From positions 1 through 64,000 of the forward strand of contig JBOGCF010000040.1 in NCBI GenBank assembly GCA_051656605.1: DNA of 64,000 bases, read 5' to 3'. A program made the position numbers and the translations under genes. A model generated the notes under the pieces. The model worked only from the letters and a program-made list of their open reading frames with translations, ran no database searches and was not told the DNA's origin. The stretch is from UBA12018 sp051656605 (GTDB lineage: Bacteria > Bacteroidota > Bacteroidia > Bacteroidales > CAMTPD01). This document shows positions 8,388 to 18,287 of this stretch, piece by piece (the first letter of the stretch is position 1; every line of letters begins with the position of its first letter).

Positions 8388-10343
8388 ATGAACTACGGAT
8401 ACACACGTGTGGCAACGGCTATCCCCGAAGTAAAGGTGGCCGATTGCCCTTACAATACATCACGCATCATTGAGCTGATGCAACAAGCCGACCAAGCGAA
8501 CGTACAGATTGTATGTTTTCCCGAACTAGCAATTACGGGATACACTTGCGGCGATTTGTTTCAGCAGCAACGCTTGTTGCTCGATGCCGAAAACGCGCTG
8601 TCGGCTATCCTTAGTGCCAGCGAAGCACTACAGCTTACATCGATTGTAGGAATGCCCGTGCGTTTCGAAAACAGACTATACAATACAGCCGTGGTGGTAA
8701 GTCGCGGAATCCTTTGCGGAGTAATCCCCAAATCGTACTTACCCAACTACGGAGAATTTTACGAGAAAAGATGGTTTGCCTCTTCACTCGATAGCTACGG
8801 AACCAAGATCACCCTTTGCAATCAGGAAGTACCTTTCGGAAGTTACCAACTCTTTGCCGACGATGCCAAACAAATCTGTTTCGGAATCGAACTGTGCGAG
8901 GACCTCTGGACACCACTTCCGCCATCGTCTATCCTATCCATGCAAGGAGCAAATTTGATCTTCAACCTATCGGCCAGCAACGAAGTGATTGGTAAACACA
9001 CCTACCTCGAAGAACTCATTCGCCAACAATCGGCACGCTGCGTATGCGGATACGTATATGCCTCTGCCGGATACGGAGAATCTACAACCGATCTTGTTTT
9101 TGCGGGAAAAGGAATGATCGCCGAAAACGGATCTTTGCTCAGCCAAGACAACCGTTTCGACCGAAACGAAAAACTCCTCATCGCAGAGATCGACCTGCAA
9201 CGCCTCGAAGCCGAACGCATCCGTCGCAACTCCTTTACCGAAGCACTTGCCATGGTAAAGAACCCGACACCGCAAAGCCGTACAGCCGTTACACTTCCCG
9301 AAGCAACCGTTACGCAACTGACCCGCAGCATCAATCCGCGTCCGTTTGTTCCTTCCGATCGTGAAATGAACATGCGCTGCGAAGAGATCTTCAGCATTCA
9401 AACGTCGGGACTAGCCAAACGCATGCTACACACCCATGCTCACAGTATGGTGGTAGGTATTTCGGGCGGACTCGATTCGACTCTTGCTCTGCTGGTTTGC
9501 GCAAAAACGTGCGACCTGATCGGCATAGACCGTTCACGCATTCTGGGTATTACCATGCCCGGCTTCGGCACCACCGATCGCACATACAACAATGCCATCC
9601 AACTGATGAAAGACCTTGGTGTTACCATCAAAGAGATCAGCATTCGCGAAGCCTGCGAGCAACACTTTAAAGACATCGAACACGATGCGTCTATCCACGA
9701 CGTAACGTACGAAAATACCCAAGCCCGCGAGCGCACCAAGATATTGATGAACATGGCCAACAAACACGGCGGCATGGTAATCGGTACGGGCGACTTGTCG
9801 GAGCTCGCTTTGGGATGGGCTACCTACAACGGCGACCAAATGTCGATGTACGGAGTCAATGCCGGAATACCAAAGACGCTAGTACGTTACCTTGTAAAAT
9901 GGGTAGCCGACACGCAAGTAGACGACGTATCGCGCCATACATTGCTCGATATCATCGACACACCGGTAAGTCCGGAACTATTGCCGGCCGATGAAGACGG
10001 TTCGATCGCACAGAAAACAGAAGACATCGTAGGTCCGTACGAACTACACGACTTCTTCCTGTACTATGTGCTACGCCTGGGATACACCCCGCGCAAGATC
10101 TTCTTTCTGGCAACGCAAGCATTCGACGGCACCTTTGCGCAACACACCATTGCCAAATGGCTTGTCATCTTCCTGCGTCGCTTCTTCAACCAGCAATTCA
10201 AACGCTCCTGCATGCCCGACGGACCTAAAGTAGGTTCCATCAACCTATCGCCACGCGGCGACTGGCGTATGCCAAGCGATGCCTCTTCCGCATCCTGGCT
10301 GCACGAAGCAGAAGCCATCCTGAAAGAAACAGAAAGCAACTAA
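8388..10343 (+). CDS. nadE: Glutamine-dependent NAD+ synthetase
   Basis: A 651-aa two-domain enzyme. The N-terminal nitrilase-fold glutaminase (about 1-270) shows its triad E46 (FPELAITGYTC), K115 (IPKSYLPNYGEFYEKRWF) and C170 (GIELCEDLW). The C-terminal synthetase has the PP-loop GISGGLDST and GTGDLSELALGW. Ammonia from glutamine is channelled to deamido-NAD to make NAD. Length is normal for the long form. It is the last gene of the PASTA-rluD-ddl-acyltransferase-nadE run and is followed by a strong terminator. Confidence 0.96.
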   Translation: MNYGYTRVATAIPEVKVADCPYNTSRIIELMQQADQANVQIVCFPELAITGYTCGDLFQQQRLLLDAENALSAILSASEALQLTSIVGMPVRFENRLYNTAVVVSRGILCGVIPKSYLPNYGEFYEKRWFASSLDSYGTKITLCNQEVPFGSYQLFADDAKQICFGIELCEDLWTPLPPSSILSMQGANLIFNLSASNEVIGKHTYLEELIRQQSARCVCGYVYASAGYGESTTDLVFAGKGMIAENGSLLSQDNRFDRNEKLLIAEIDLQRLEAERIRRNSFTEALAMVKNPTPQSRTAVTLPEATVTQLTRSINPRPFVPSDREMNMRCEEIFSIQTSGLAKRMLHTHAHSMVVGISGGLDSTLALLVCAKTCDLIGIDRSRILGITMPGFGTTDRTYNNAIQLMKDLGVTIKEISIREACEQHFKDIEHDASIHDVTYENTQARERTKILMNMANKHGGMVIGTGDLSELALGWATYNGDQMSMYGVNAGIPKTLVRYLVKWVADTQVDDVSRHTLLDIIDTPVSPELLPADEDGSIAQKTEDIVGPYELHDFFLYYVLRLGYTPRKIFFLATQAFDGTFAQHTIAKWLVIFLRRFFNQQFKRSCMPDGPKVGSINLSPRGDWRMPSDASSASWLHEAEAILKETESN

Positions 10344-10356
10344 AGCTTGATACAAC

Positions 10357-10400
10357 AACGGCTCATAACGGATACACCATCCCTTATGAGCCGTTTTTCT
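10357..10400 (+). terminator. Terminator of the nadE operon
   Basis: AACGGCTCATAA (10357-10368) pairs perfectly with TTATGAGCCGTT (10384-10395), followed by a T-rich run. Confidence 0.9.
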
Positions 10401-10421
10401 TTTCCCCAATGCAAGAACTCT

Positions 10422-11672
10422 TTATTTGAAAGTAAGCTTTACGACAACAGGATTACTGTCTTCATCCATATCTTCGAACGGAGGTTTGCAGCCTTCTTCA
10501 AAAAAGTCGACTGCATTCACTAAGAAGTATAATGCGTTGTCACGGCTATCGAAGCGACCACTGTTTATTATTTCATAAAGTTTCAGTGTCTTCAATTTAT
10601 CATCCAAATCGTTTGTTGCCAATGGGCTCTTATAATGCACAGTGTTGCCATCTGCTGTAGATAAACCCAACATTCGGTCTTTCTCATGTCCTGCATTTAC
10701 GGTATACAAAAGTCGATTTCCCGACAAAGGAAAAAACGATTCAATAATTCGATAAGCCGAAATATCTACCTTATCTATATCACCGACCCGAATATGAGCA
10801 TGCGTACGGAGATCAACCGTTTTCCCTCCGGTTTCGAAAACAAACTTTGGATACACTCTTCTAAAATCAGAGGTCATAAAAATCGTATCAATTGCGCAGA
10901 ACTTAAACCAACAATTCGCTCCATCTTCATAGCAAGCCAACTCATTACCTTCAGCGTATCCTCTATAAGTTGCCTTTTCATCGTCGGCCCAATTATTGAG
11001 TGTATACACAATTGAGTCTGTATCGATATCCCGAACATACATCAAATAAGGCCCCAGCGGACTTGTATTCCGAGTTCGCAAACTCTTCGAATTAGCACAA
11101 GTAACATCATAGATTTCAAAGTTCTTAAATTGGGCATATAGGTTCTTTGAAGTAATGCTATCTACCCATTGCGATTCATTTTTCACAAAATTCCCATCAA
11201 AGGTAAACGTCGAGAACTTATAGCAGGCATTATTGAAAAAGGTGAACTCCCTTTTATTCTCATCAAATGCACACATTGCATATTTCAGTATATCCTCCGG
11301 CCCTTGTCCCTTTGTACAAAGTGCTCGTATGGCTTTCCCGTCTTTCGTAAACGTGTAGATGTTATCTGTGTCAATATAAAATGTATCTTGAATGAAATGA
11401 ACAGACACAAGTTTCACATCACCAATTAGCAAACTATCGTTCAATCGCGTATAAGAAATACTTTCACAAATATCCGAAAGCTTTAAAGGCTCACCAACTT
11501 CTTTCGCATTCTTGTAATCAATAACAATCGTGTTATTCTCATCGCTCAACTCCGATTCAGAACTACTTTTTCCCGTATTGTTACTACAGTGTACATTCAA
11601 CAGCCCAAATAGGATCAGCATGCACCAATAGCCTACAAGACTCTTTTTCTGGTTTTTCATCATAGTATGCAT
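10422..11672 (-). CDS. 6-bladed beta-propeller lipoprotein
   Basis: A 416-aa predicted lipoprotein: basic N-terminus, hydrophobic core, then a Cys at about residue 29 (NVHCSNN) for lipidation. The body shows NHL/TolB-like blade repeats, including GQGPEDILKYA, a form shared by this Bacteroidetes family (GQGPEEY/GQGPDDY). The C-terminus carries DEDSNPVVV, the tail signature also seen in the paralogues at 22-28 kb. Likely periplasmic or surface-exposed; ligand unknown. ATG at 11672 is used, but 11663 or 11660 give a more usual signal peptide. It converges on nadE, and no partner gene adjoins it. Confidence 0.78.
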   Translation of the reverse strand: MHTMMKNQKKSLVGYWCMLILFGLLNVHCSNNTGKSSSESELSDENNTIVIDYKNAKEVGEPLKLSDICESISYTRLNDSLLIGDVKLVSVHFIQDTFYIDTDNIYTFTKDGKAIRALCTKGQGPEDILKYAMCAFDENKREFTFFNNACYKFSTFTFDGNFVKNESQWVDSITSKNLYAQFKNFEIYDVTCANSKSLRTRNTSPLGPYLMYVRDIDTDSIVYTLNNWADDEKATYRGYAEGNELACYEDGANCWFKFCAIDTIFMTSDFRRVYPKFVFETGGKTVDLRTHAHIRVGDIDKVDISAYRIIESFFPLSGNRLLYTVNAGHEKDRMLGLSTADGNTVHYKSPLATNDLDDKLKTLKLYEIINSGRFDSRDNALYFLVNAVDFFEEGCKPPFEDMDEDSNPVVVKLTFK

Positions 11673-12739
11673 TTATTTATCTGAGGTTAATCAGCCGAAT
11701 AATTCAATGAATATTATTGGTCACAACTGACTCGTATTCGTACAGTATCACAATACTACAAAAAAGCAAGTAAAGTGCAAATAAATCAACGAGTTATTTC
11801 GAAACAGCAACCTATTAATAACGTAATAGACTATGCAGAAAACAGTTCTAACCACAAATAAATAATGCCTCTGGCTTATTGTAATATTTAAGTTTTAAGC
11901 AATATGAAGCCTCTTCACGAGAAGGAAGTGTCGTTTGCCTCAAAACAGCCTTTTTTTAGCTGGATGAGTAGAATTTATGACCAAATAGAATCTGATATTT
12001 TGTAACGAAATAAGCAGTCTTTGATTACGAAAAAGAAAACTGCTCGGTGGCGATTTGAAAATGAATGATGAAAATGAAAGTGATCTGTAGAAAAGAAAAA
12101 CAAATTGAATCAGCGAAGTCCCCAATGCTTGCCTTTGCCTATACAAGACCTTACAGAGGTACATGCACACGAGCCTCATGGAGTTAAGAGCAAATAGTTA
12201 CCGCGGTGAGTGAAAAAAGTTTTCACGAAGAGTGTTTAGCGTTACCGTTATAAATGAATTTACTCTTCGTTATAACGGAAAACAGTCTTCGTTGAAAAGG
12301 TAAAACGTCTTCACCAAACGCTGCCGAGCGATTAAAAAAAGGGGCCCGGCGTTTGAGAAAGAGGTAGGCAGCGTTTTGAAGCATTCAACTTGGCCTTTTT
12401 ACCATCGAAAACGCCAAGTTTTATGAAAAACAGGCATCATTTTAGGTAATTCACCCCATTTCATCGATAGGAAAAGAAATTCATAGAGCTGAAAATCGGA
12501 TTTTCTGAACCTGAAAAAACAACCAAATCGAACAAACTAAAAAGCAAAAACCGCATAAATAGCATAAAACACAGCCACAGAAACCAGATCTACTATCTAC
12601 GAAAATCAGTGCTTATTGTAAATAATTATCGAACAACGATCAATTGAATCAATCAACTTTCAATGCTTGGAAGGCATCCGCAAAAAACGAATCAAACCAA
12701 CCATACGTGTGATCGGAAACTTCGTGCTTCCATCTCTCT
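11673..12739. other. Noncoding interval of about 1.07 kb
   Basis: No supported gene. The only ORF of size (79 codons, minus strand, 11940-12179) lacks recognisable composition or motifs. The right half contains a degenerate tandem repeat (separate entry) and a small hairpin whose arms AACTTGGC/GCCAAGTT lie at 12387-12394 and 12413-12420. The rest is A-rich with nothing recognisable. Confidence 0.6.
12198..12440. repeat. Degenerate tandem repeat, 22-bp period
   Basis: Units starting at 12198, 12220, 12242, 12264, 12286 and 12308 are spaced exactly 22 bases apart. TTACCG opens units 1 and 3; CGTTATAA recurs in phase in units 3 and 4; TCTTCGTT opens units 4 and 5 (16 of 22 positions identical between them by hand alignment) and TCTTCA opens unit 6. 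From 12330 to about 12440 the phase persists only weakly, with T-rich starts at 12352, 12374 and 12396. No protein is encoded. Confidence 0.6.
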
Positions 12740-13018
12740 TTATTTGAGCAAATAAGCATAGCGTCCTTGCCCACATTCGGCAACACGAGACAAAACTTTA
12801 TAACTGCGCTCTCTGCGATTAAACTCCACCAAGTCTTCGCTTCCGTCCGGATTTGCTAAATATATATTTCCGTTCTTATCCCGAAACGGAATGGAGATCC
12901 CTTTTGTCCAGCCTTCCAAATAAATGCGTTCAACTTCTTTACTTACATCTTCATTTACTTGCTTCACCGTCTTCCCATTCGAAAGAACTACATTTTCTAT
13001 CTCTGCGTATGTACACAT
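12740..13018 (-). CDS. Small hypothetical protein
   Basis: A 92-aa protein of no family I recognise. It has no signal peptide or membrane helix, is rich in charged residues, and contains DKNGNIYLANPDGSEDLVEF in the middle, which reads like a beta-hairpin or nucleotide-free small domain. ATG at 13018. On the minus strand upstream, TTG and TATATTCG are 20 bases apart, close to the local promoter consensus. It lies between the repeat-rich noncoding interval and the left end of the peptide cassette and may belong to neither. A real gene is likely but not certain. Confidence 0.5.
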   Translation of the reverse strand: MCTYAEIENVVLSNGKTVKQVNEDVSKEVERIYLEGWTKGISIPFRDKNGNIYLANPDGSEDLVEFNRRERSYKVLSRVAECGQGRYAYLLK

Positions 13019-13105
13019 AATAAATTCAATATTAAAGCTTTTACCATTCCTTCAGAACATAATACGAATATAGCGAATTCGTTCTTCTTACACAACAAAT
13101 TAAAC

Positions 13106-13181
13106 AAAGCGAAGCTCACTTCAACACACCGATCAGGAGTATCGGATTGCTGTCTTCATTGACATTCTCAAGACAATTGAC
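13106..13181 (-). pseudogene. Fragment of a propeller lipoprotein 3' end (left copy of a direct repeat)
   Basis: These 76 bases match 22545-22620 with one difference (G at 13152, A at 22591). In minus-strand reading they encode the last residues of the propeller lipoprotein at 22555, including NEDSNPILLIGVLK and its stop. Immediately beyond, CTTCACTAAA (13182-13191) matches 22689-22698, so this copy looks like the same gene end with about 68 bases deleted. No longer reading frame remains. Confidence 0.85.
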
Positions 13182-13227
13182 CTTCACTAAAATACCCTAA
13201 TTATGCTTACATATGCAAAATTATTTT

Positions 13228-13680
13228 TTACCTCAAAACACGCTGTAATATTGGAGTTTTAGAGATAAGGACACTAGCCTCACCTTGAGGTAGTATAAAA
13301 AGGCGTTTTTTGTATTTATTCGAAGGCATATCAATTAGTACAAGTAATTTACCTTCACTCTCCTCTATTTGTTTTACAATTCCTGTTAACAAATAATCAC
13401 CGTCGAGACTATAAAATAAGCAATCACCGTTCTGTCCAATCATTATTGATTTGGCATCTTTAATTGCTAGCTCTCCTTGTGCATAATATTCACCATTTAG
13501 GACCACAGTTCTCACCTTGAAATGCAACGTTTGAGGATATGGAATATAATACATCAGGGTCAAAACTACAAGTATAACACCTGTAATAACCATTATACCT
13601 ATACGTATTAGTATTGGAGGTATCTTACCTATAATACTACGAGCTTTCTCACTGCGTAATTCAAAATTATTTGTGACCAT
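13228..13680 (-). CDS. Short HlyD-like membrane-anchored protein of the peptide exporter
   Basis: A 150-aa protein with one membrane helix (about 20-42) ending in YYIPYPQTLHF, then a small beta-rich domain and a C-terminus GEASVLISKTPILQRVLR that resembles the end of HlyD-family adaptors of Bacteroidetes peptide exporters. Typical adaptors have about 400 residues with lipoyl and coiled-coil hairpin domains; here those middle parts are missing with no frameshift visible. The ATG at 13680 lies one base after the ABC transporter stop; an in-frame TTG at 13692 is less likely. It is the last gene of the cassette operon. Adaptor function is inferred from position and the two ends only. Confidence 0.6.
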   Translation of the reverse strand: MVTNNFELRSEKARSIIGKIPPILIRIGIMVITGVILVVLTLMYYIPYPQTLHFKVRTVVLNGEYYAQGELAIKDAKSIMIGQNGDCLFYSLDGDYLLTGIVKQIEESEGKLLVLIDMPSNKYKKRLFILPQGEASVLISKTPILQRVLR

Positions 13681-13681
13681 A

Positions 13682-15883
13682 TTAATTCCCAAGTTCTAAT
13701 TGATTCTTAACTAAATGGTAATATAATCCTCGCTTCTGTGTCAATTCATTATGAGTCCCTTGTTCGGCAATTTCTCCACCATCAAGAACAACAATATTAT
13801 GAGCATTTTGGACAGTACTCAAGCGATGAGCAACTACTACAACTGTTTTATCTTTATAGAACTCCTCTAAACGAGACAAAATAGCCCGTTCATTATTCGC
13901 ATCCAATGCATTTGTTGCTTCATCAAGAAATACAAAAGACGGATTTTTGTACACGACTCTTGCTATTAATATACGTTGTTTTTGTCCTTGACTAATACTT
14001 TGACCATCTTGACCAATCTTAGTGTTATATGCTAACGGAAGTTTTTCAATATCTTCTGCGATGTTTGCTATTGTTGCAGCATATCTGATTTTTTCTAAGT
14101 CAGGCTTATCATCTGATACAGCAATATTATTAGCTATCGTATCTGAAAATAGATATCCTTCCTGCATAACAACACCACACTGAGTTCTCCACCACGACAG
14201 ATTAAACTTATCTAAACTTTCGCCTGCTACTCTGATTGAGCCACGATTTAGATCATAATAACCAAGTAAAAGTTTTAACAGAGTAGTTTTTCCACTACCA
14301 CTTGCTCCTACGATTGCTGTTGTTTTACCATGTGGGATATTTAGACAAATATCACGTAATGTATATCGTGGCAAAGCGTTGTTGTATTTGAAATATAAAT
14401 TTTCAATTTGAAATGAAGAGGCTTTTAGCTCTAATTGAGAGATTGTTTTATTTTCATTTTCTTCATTCGTTTGAGTGTGTATTTCATTCATTCTATCCAA
14501 GCTAATACTTACGTCCTGCCAATGATAAATAAATGCAACAAGTTGTTCAACCGGAGTATTCAATTGCCCAATAATATACTGGATAGCTAACATCATTCCG
14601 ATTGTTAAAGATCCATCAATAACAGCCATTGCTGCGACTACGGTAATAAGTATATTCTTTGTCTCATTAATACAAATGCTCCCTGCTTCCTGTATTTGTT
14701 TCAAAGAGAGCACTTCAAGATTTATGTTAAATAAATCAGCTTGTATATCTTCCCATTCCCAGCGTTTACGTTGTTCACACCCTTGTAATTTTATCTCTTG
14801 CATCCCTGAGATCATCTGATATACAATATTACGATTCAAACCTTCTTGCTCAAATAGCTTATAATCAAGCTGTCTTCTCTTCTTTAGAAACACAATTATC
14901 CAAAGTGCATACATTGCACTTCCAATTATAAAAACAGAGAAAATAACTAAATTATAATACAGAAGCACAATACCAAAAATTACAAAAGAAAATATCGAGA
15001 AAAGAAGATTAATAGTTTGTGCCGTTATAAACTTCTCAATGCGTTTATGATCTTCAATTCGTTGGATCAAATCACCTGTCAGTTTTGTATCAAAAAACTT
15101 CATTGGCAACTTCATCAACTTAATAAAAAAGTCAGAGATAAGCGATACATTTATTCGTGTACTAATATGCAATAATATTTTATTACGAATAAAACCTATA
15201 GCAGTTTTACTAAATAACAACATCAACTGAGCTATTAAAATTAGCCATACAAAGCTTATATCTTTTCCATTGATACCGATATCAACGATAGATTGTGTAA
15301 GGAATGGAAATAACAATTGAAGTAGACTGCCTATTAATAGACCTATAGTTATTTGTAAGAAATAACGTTTAAATTGCACCAGATATTTCCATAAAAACTC
15401 AAAATGATTATTATTTTGGATATCGTTCTCCTTAGCATAAAACTCATTTGTCGGCTCTAGTAGTAGTACAACACCTTTATTCTCATTATTAGTCTTAGTC
15501 GTCAACCAGTGTTCACAAAACTCTTCTTGTGTATACTCAACCTGCCCCCTGGCTGGATCTGCAATATATACCTTATACCCCTTACGACTCTTCTTAATTT
15601 TGTAAACCACCACAAAATGTTCTTGGTTCCAATGTATAATACATGGCAGAACTGCTTTTTCTGCTAATATATTAAATGTTATACGTCCACCAACTGTACG
15701 CAGACCCACCATCTCCGCAGCTTTACTTATACCTAGTAAGGACACTCCGTCACGTCCAATGAATGCACTACTACGCATTGTTTCTATCCTGAATTTCTTT
15801 CCATAATATTCAGCAATCATACAAATACATGCAGGTCCACAATCCATTGAATCTGGTTGTTTTCGTATCGGAAATTTATTCAT
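13682..15883 (-). CDS. C39-peptidase ABC exporter (double-glycine peptide transporter)
   Basis: A 733-aa transporter with three parts. A C39 cysteine protease (about 1-130) has DCGPAC with C15, H89 (EHFVVV) and D109 (IADPARG). A six-helix membrane domain follows (about 165-460). The ATPase has GASGSGKTT, the variant signature ISQGQKQR and VFLDEATNALD. Such proteins cut leader peptides after Gly-Gly and export the product. Two double-glycine precursor genes lie upstream in the same direction. It follows the outer-membrane barrel gene by 13 bases. The gene is AT-rich compared with the core genome. Confidence 0.92.
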   Translation of the reverse strand: MNKFPIRKQPDSMDCGPACICMIAEYYGKKFRIETMRSSAFIGRDGVSLLGISKAAEMVGLRTVGGRITFNILAEKAVLPCIIHWNQEHFVVVYKIKKSRKGYKVYIADPARGQVEYTQEEFCEHWLTTKTNNENKGVVLLLEPTNEFYAKENDIQNNNHFEFLWKYLVQFKRYFLQITIGLLIGSLLQLLFPFLTQSIVDIGINGKDISFVWLILIAQLMLLFSKTAIGFIRNKILLHISTRINVSLISDFFIKLMKLPMKFFDTKLTGDLIQRIEDHKRIEKFITAQTINLLFSIFSFVIFGIVLLYYNLVIFSVFIIGSAMYALWIIVFLKKRRQLDYKLFEQEGLNRNIVYQMISGMQEIKLQGCEQRKRWEWEDIQADLFNINLEVLSLKQIQEAGSICINETKNILITVVAAMAVIDGSLTIGMMLAIQYIIGQLNTPVEQLVAFIYHWQDVSISLDRMNEIHTQTNEENENKTISQLELKASSFQIENLYFKYNNALPRYTLRDICLNIPHGKTTAIVGASGSGKTTLLKLLLGYYDLNRGSIRVAGESLDKFNLSWWRTQCGVVMQEGYLFSDTIANNIAVSDDKPDLEKIRYAATIANIAEDIEKLPLAYNTKIGQDGQSISQGQKQRILIARVVYKNPSFVFLDEATNALDANNERAILSRLEEFYKDKTVVVVAHRLSTVQNAHNIVVLDGGEIAEQGTHNELTQKRGLYYHLVKNQLELGN

Positions 15884-15896
15884 TAATTTAATGTGT

Positions 15897-18215
15897 TTAT
15901 AAACGGTTCATGACATCTTGACCTGCAGGTTTTCCTTTATACCTATTCTTCGTTGCATTTAAGTAATAACGTACACTTAAACTTAGTTCGCGATTATCAA
16001 AGTGATATAGATTTTTGAAATCTGTATCAGGAGCAACGATCTGAAGTGCATTAATTTGCTGATTTAGAATATCAGACATTGTCAACTTTATGTTTAGTGT
16101 TTTATTAAAGAAACTTTTAGATATACCACAATTGACAATAAAACGAGCTTTATATAAATAAGTAAGATCACTATTACCTTTACTTCTGTATGCGCCATCA
16201 ATATTAATTGTAAAGTTATTAGCAAGCTCAATAATATTGTTTAATGAGACAAAATACATTGGAGCATTCAGCTTCATATCTACTCCATATGAAGTAAGAT
16301 CTAACCATTGCTTATTTACTCCGGCACTCAACTGAGGTTTCCATATCCCAAATGTAGGAGCGATGGCAATATTAGCTAACAATGCTGGTAGTTTATCAAT
16401 ATTACGATATGTAATAAGTGAAACTTTCGGGTCCTGTACATAACGATCTATCCACATGACAATAGCATCGTTTTTTTGTGTGTAGCTCACCTGTGCTTGA
16501 ATAAACTTCCAGACCCCCATCAGTGAAGCACTTTGTTTTATTGTTGGTGTAAGATATGGATTCCCTGATTCAATGGTAAATCTATTTCCATACGTCATAT
16601 TATTACTTAATTGTCGATATGTAGGACGCTCTACTCTCGAGTTGTAATTAAGTTGCAACCCTACACCACCTAAACGCACCGAATAAGAGGCATTAGGAAA
16701 CCATTGTCCATAACGATGGCTCATTTCATCAGATATCTTATTATTGACTAAGTAATCGTAAGCTGCATCTTCGTAGCGTAAACCAAACGAAAAACTACCA
16801 ACTTTGGTAGTTGCCTGATATTGGGAGAAAAGAGCTAAACTTTGTTCATTTACATTCACACTCGATGAAAAGTTTTGCAACTCATTGTTGATATACTGAT
16901 CCCCACGGGAAATAGTCGTATACTCACAGCCAAACATAAGATTACCTTTCCATACAGGATAAGATAATTGGAGTTTTGCAGCCCAAAGAGTATTAGATAG
17001 TTTTCCTGTACTATTAATAACTCGTTCACCATACTCTTCACTATTTTCAGTATTAACAGTATTGGTTGTAACTCCTCCTTTCAAAAAATCTGTATTAAAT
17101 TCAATAGCTAAATCTTTAATTTGTGCATTGTAATACATGTTCACTTGAGATTCAGGCTTTGTATGAATATCTTGCAGTTCGCGATTATTCCATTTATCAA
17201 AAAGTACTTCATTTGCATAAACATCACTTTTCAGTTTAATATCTACACTCCGTCCTATTGGTGAAGTTCTAAGATCATATTTAAAACCTATATTGTGCTT
17301 CTCCTTAATTTCATAATTAAGACCTAACGATCCGTTTAGGTCACTCGTATGACGAATGGCATCCATCGTATTCTCTTGATGCCAAAGAGTGTCTACACGC
17401 ACTGTCTGAGATATATCTCCAATTTGAAGATTCGTAATATCGGTATAATATAAATTAGCAAAAATATCCAAGCTTTCTTTTCGGTAATTGGTATTGATTT
17501 GATTTATATAATCTTGATTCTTGCCTGTATAGAAACTTGATCGTACATTTAAACTAAAGCCATCTCCTCTCTTCTTAATTGTTTTAATAAGAATGACAGC
17601 TGAAACTGTTGCATCATATTTTGCTCCGGGATTAGATATCACTTCAATACTCTGAATATCATTTGAGTTCAAGTTGTCAACCTCTGAAGAGTTTCTCACT
17701 TCTCTGTTATTAATATATATCTTTGCCTGCCCACGACCAAAAACCTCAAAAACACCTTTGTCTCCGGTAACCATCGGGATACGCTTTAAGACATCATTTC
17801 CGGTACCCATTTCACTAAGTACTGTATTTGCCACGGTCGTTTGCAAACCATTTGCTGTCATTTTAGATATTGGACGAGCTGCGGTAACAACCACGTTGTC
17901 TAGGCTTAAAACAGCAGATGTTAATTCTACTCGGATTGTATCAACATTCGATAAAGTCGAAACGATATATTCATTATAATCGACCCTTGAAAGTGTAAGA
18001 TAGCTGTTATTTATATCCTTGCTACTAATCGAAAAGGCACCATTGATATCAGATATAGTGCCACTCATATAGCTAGAATCGACTTTGTTTTTTAAAATAA
18101 TATTGGCATACTCTATAGGCTGTTTGGTTTCATTATCAATAACAACCCCTTTAATAGACTGTGCGCTGACATTTATCATACAAAATGATAATATTAAAAC
18201 AAGGAGATACTTCAT
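15897..18215 (-). CDS. Outer-membrane plug/barrel protein of the peptide cassette
   Basis: A 772-aa protein: signal peptide 1-18 (ending NVSA), a carboxypeptidase-regulatory-like domain (IKGVVIDNETKQPIEYANI, about 20-100), a plug-like domain (about 110-215, with VVVTAARP and IQSIEVISNPGAKYDA) and a long aromatic-rich beta-barrel. It belongs to the Bacteroidetes 'outer membrane beta-barrel protein' group related to TonB receptors. No TolC-like factor is present in the cassette, so this protein may be the outer-membrane step or the receptor or immunity part; the sequence does not decide. It sits between the maturase and the exporter, with 72 bases of noncoding DNA before it. Confidence 0.85.
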   Translation of the reverse strand: MKYLLVLILSFCMINVSAQSIKGVVIDNETKQPIEYANIILKNKVDSSYMSGTISDINGAFSISSKDINNSYLTLSRVDYNEYIVSTLSNVDTIRVELTSAVLSLDNVVVTAARPISKMTANGLQTTVANTVLSEMGTGNDVLKRIPMVTGDKGVFEVFGRGQAKIYINNREVRNSSEVDNLNSNDIQSIEVISNPGAKYDATVSAVILIKTIKKRGDGFSLNVRSSFYTGKNQDYINQINTNYRKESLDIFANLYYTDITNLQIGDISQTVRVDTLWHQENTMDAIRHTSDLNGSLGLNYEIKEKHNIGFKYDLRTSPIGRSVDIKLKSDVYANEVLFDKWNNRELQDIHTKPESQVNMYYNAQIKDLAIEFNTDFLKGGVTTNTVNTENSEEYGERVINSTGKLSNTLWAAKLQLSYPVWKGNLMFGCEYTTISRGDQYINNELQNFSSSVNVNEQSLALFSQYQATTKVGSFSFGLRYEDAAYDYLVNNKISDEMSHRYGQWFPNASYSVRLGGVGLQLNYNSRVERPTYRQLSNNMTYGNRFTIESGNPYLTPTIKQSASLMGVWKFIQAQVSYTQKNDAIVMWIDRYVQDPKVSLITYRNIDKLPALLANIAIAPTFGIWKPQLSAGVNKQWLDLTSYGVDMKLNAPMYFVSLNNIIELANNFTINIDGAYRSKGNSDLTYLYKARFIVNCGISKSFFNKTLNIKLTMSDILNQQINALQIVAPDTDFKNLYHFDNRELSLSVRYYLNATKNRYKGKPAGQDVMNRL

Positions 18216-18287
18216 AGATAGGTTTCTGTTAATTTGATTATTACGCTTCTTCTAAATAGAGAAATTTTATATACTGTGAAGCCTCCT

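Noticed and set aside
9440..9839. Several minus-strand ORFs over 100 codons inside nadE
   Set aside because: They are antisense frames of a gene with clear catalytic motifs; the same holds for those inside dnaE and rnr.
11940..12179. 79-codon minus-strand ORF in the noncoding interval
   Set aside because: No motif, odd composition and no promoter; it looks like chance.
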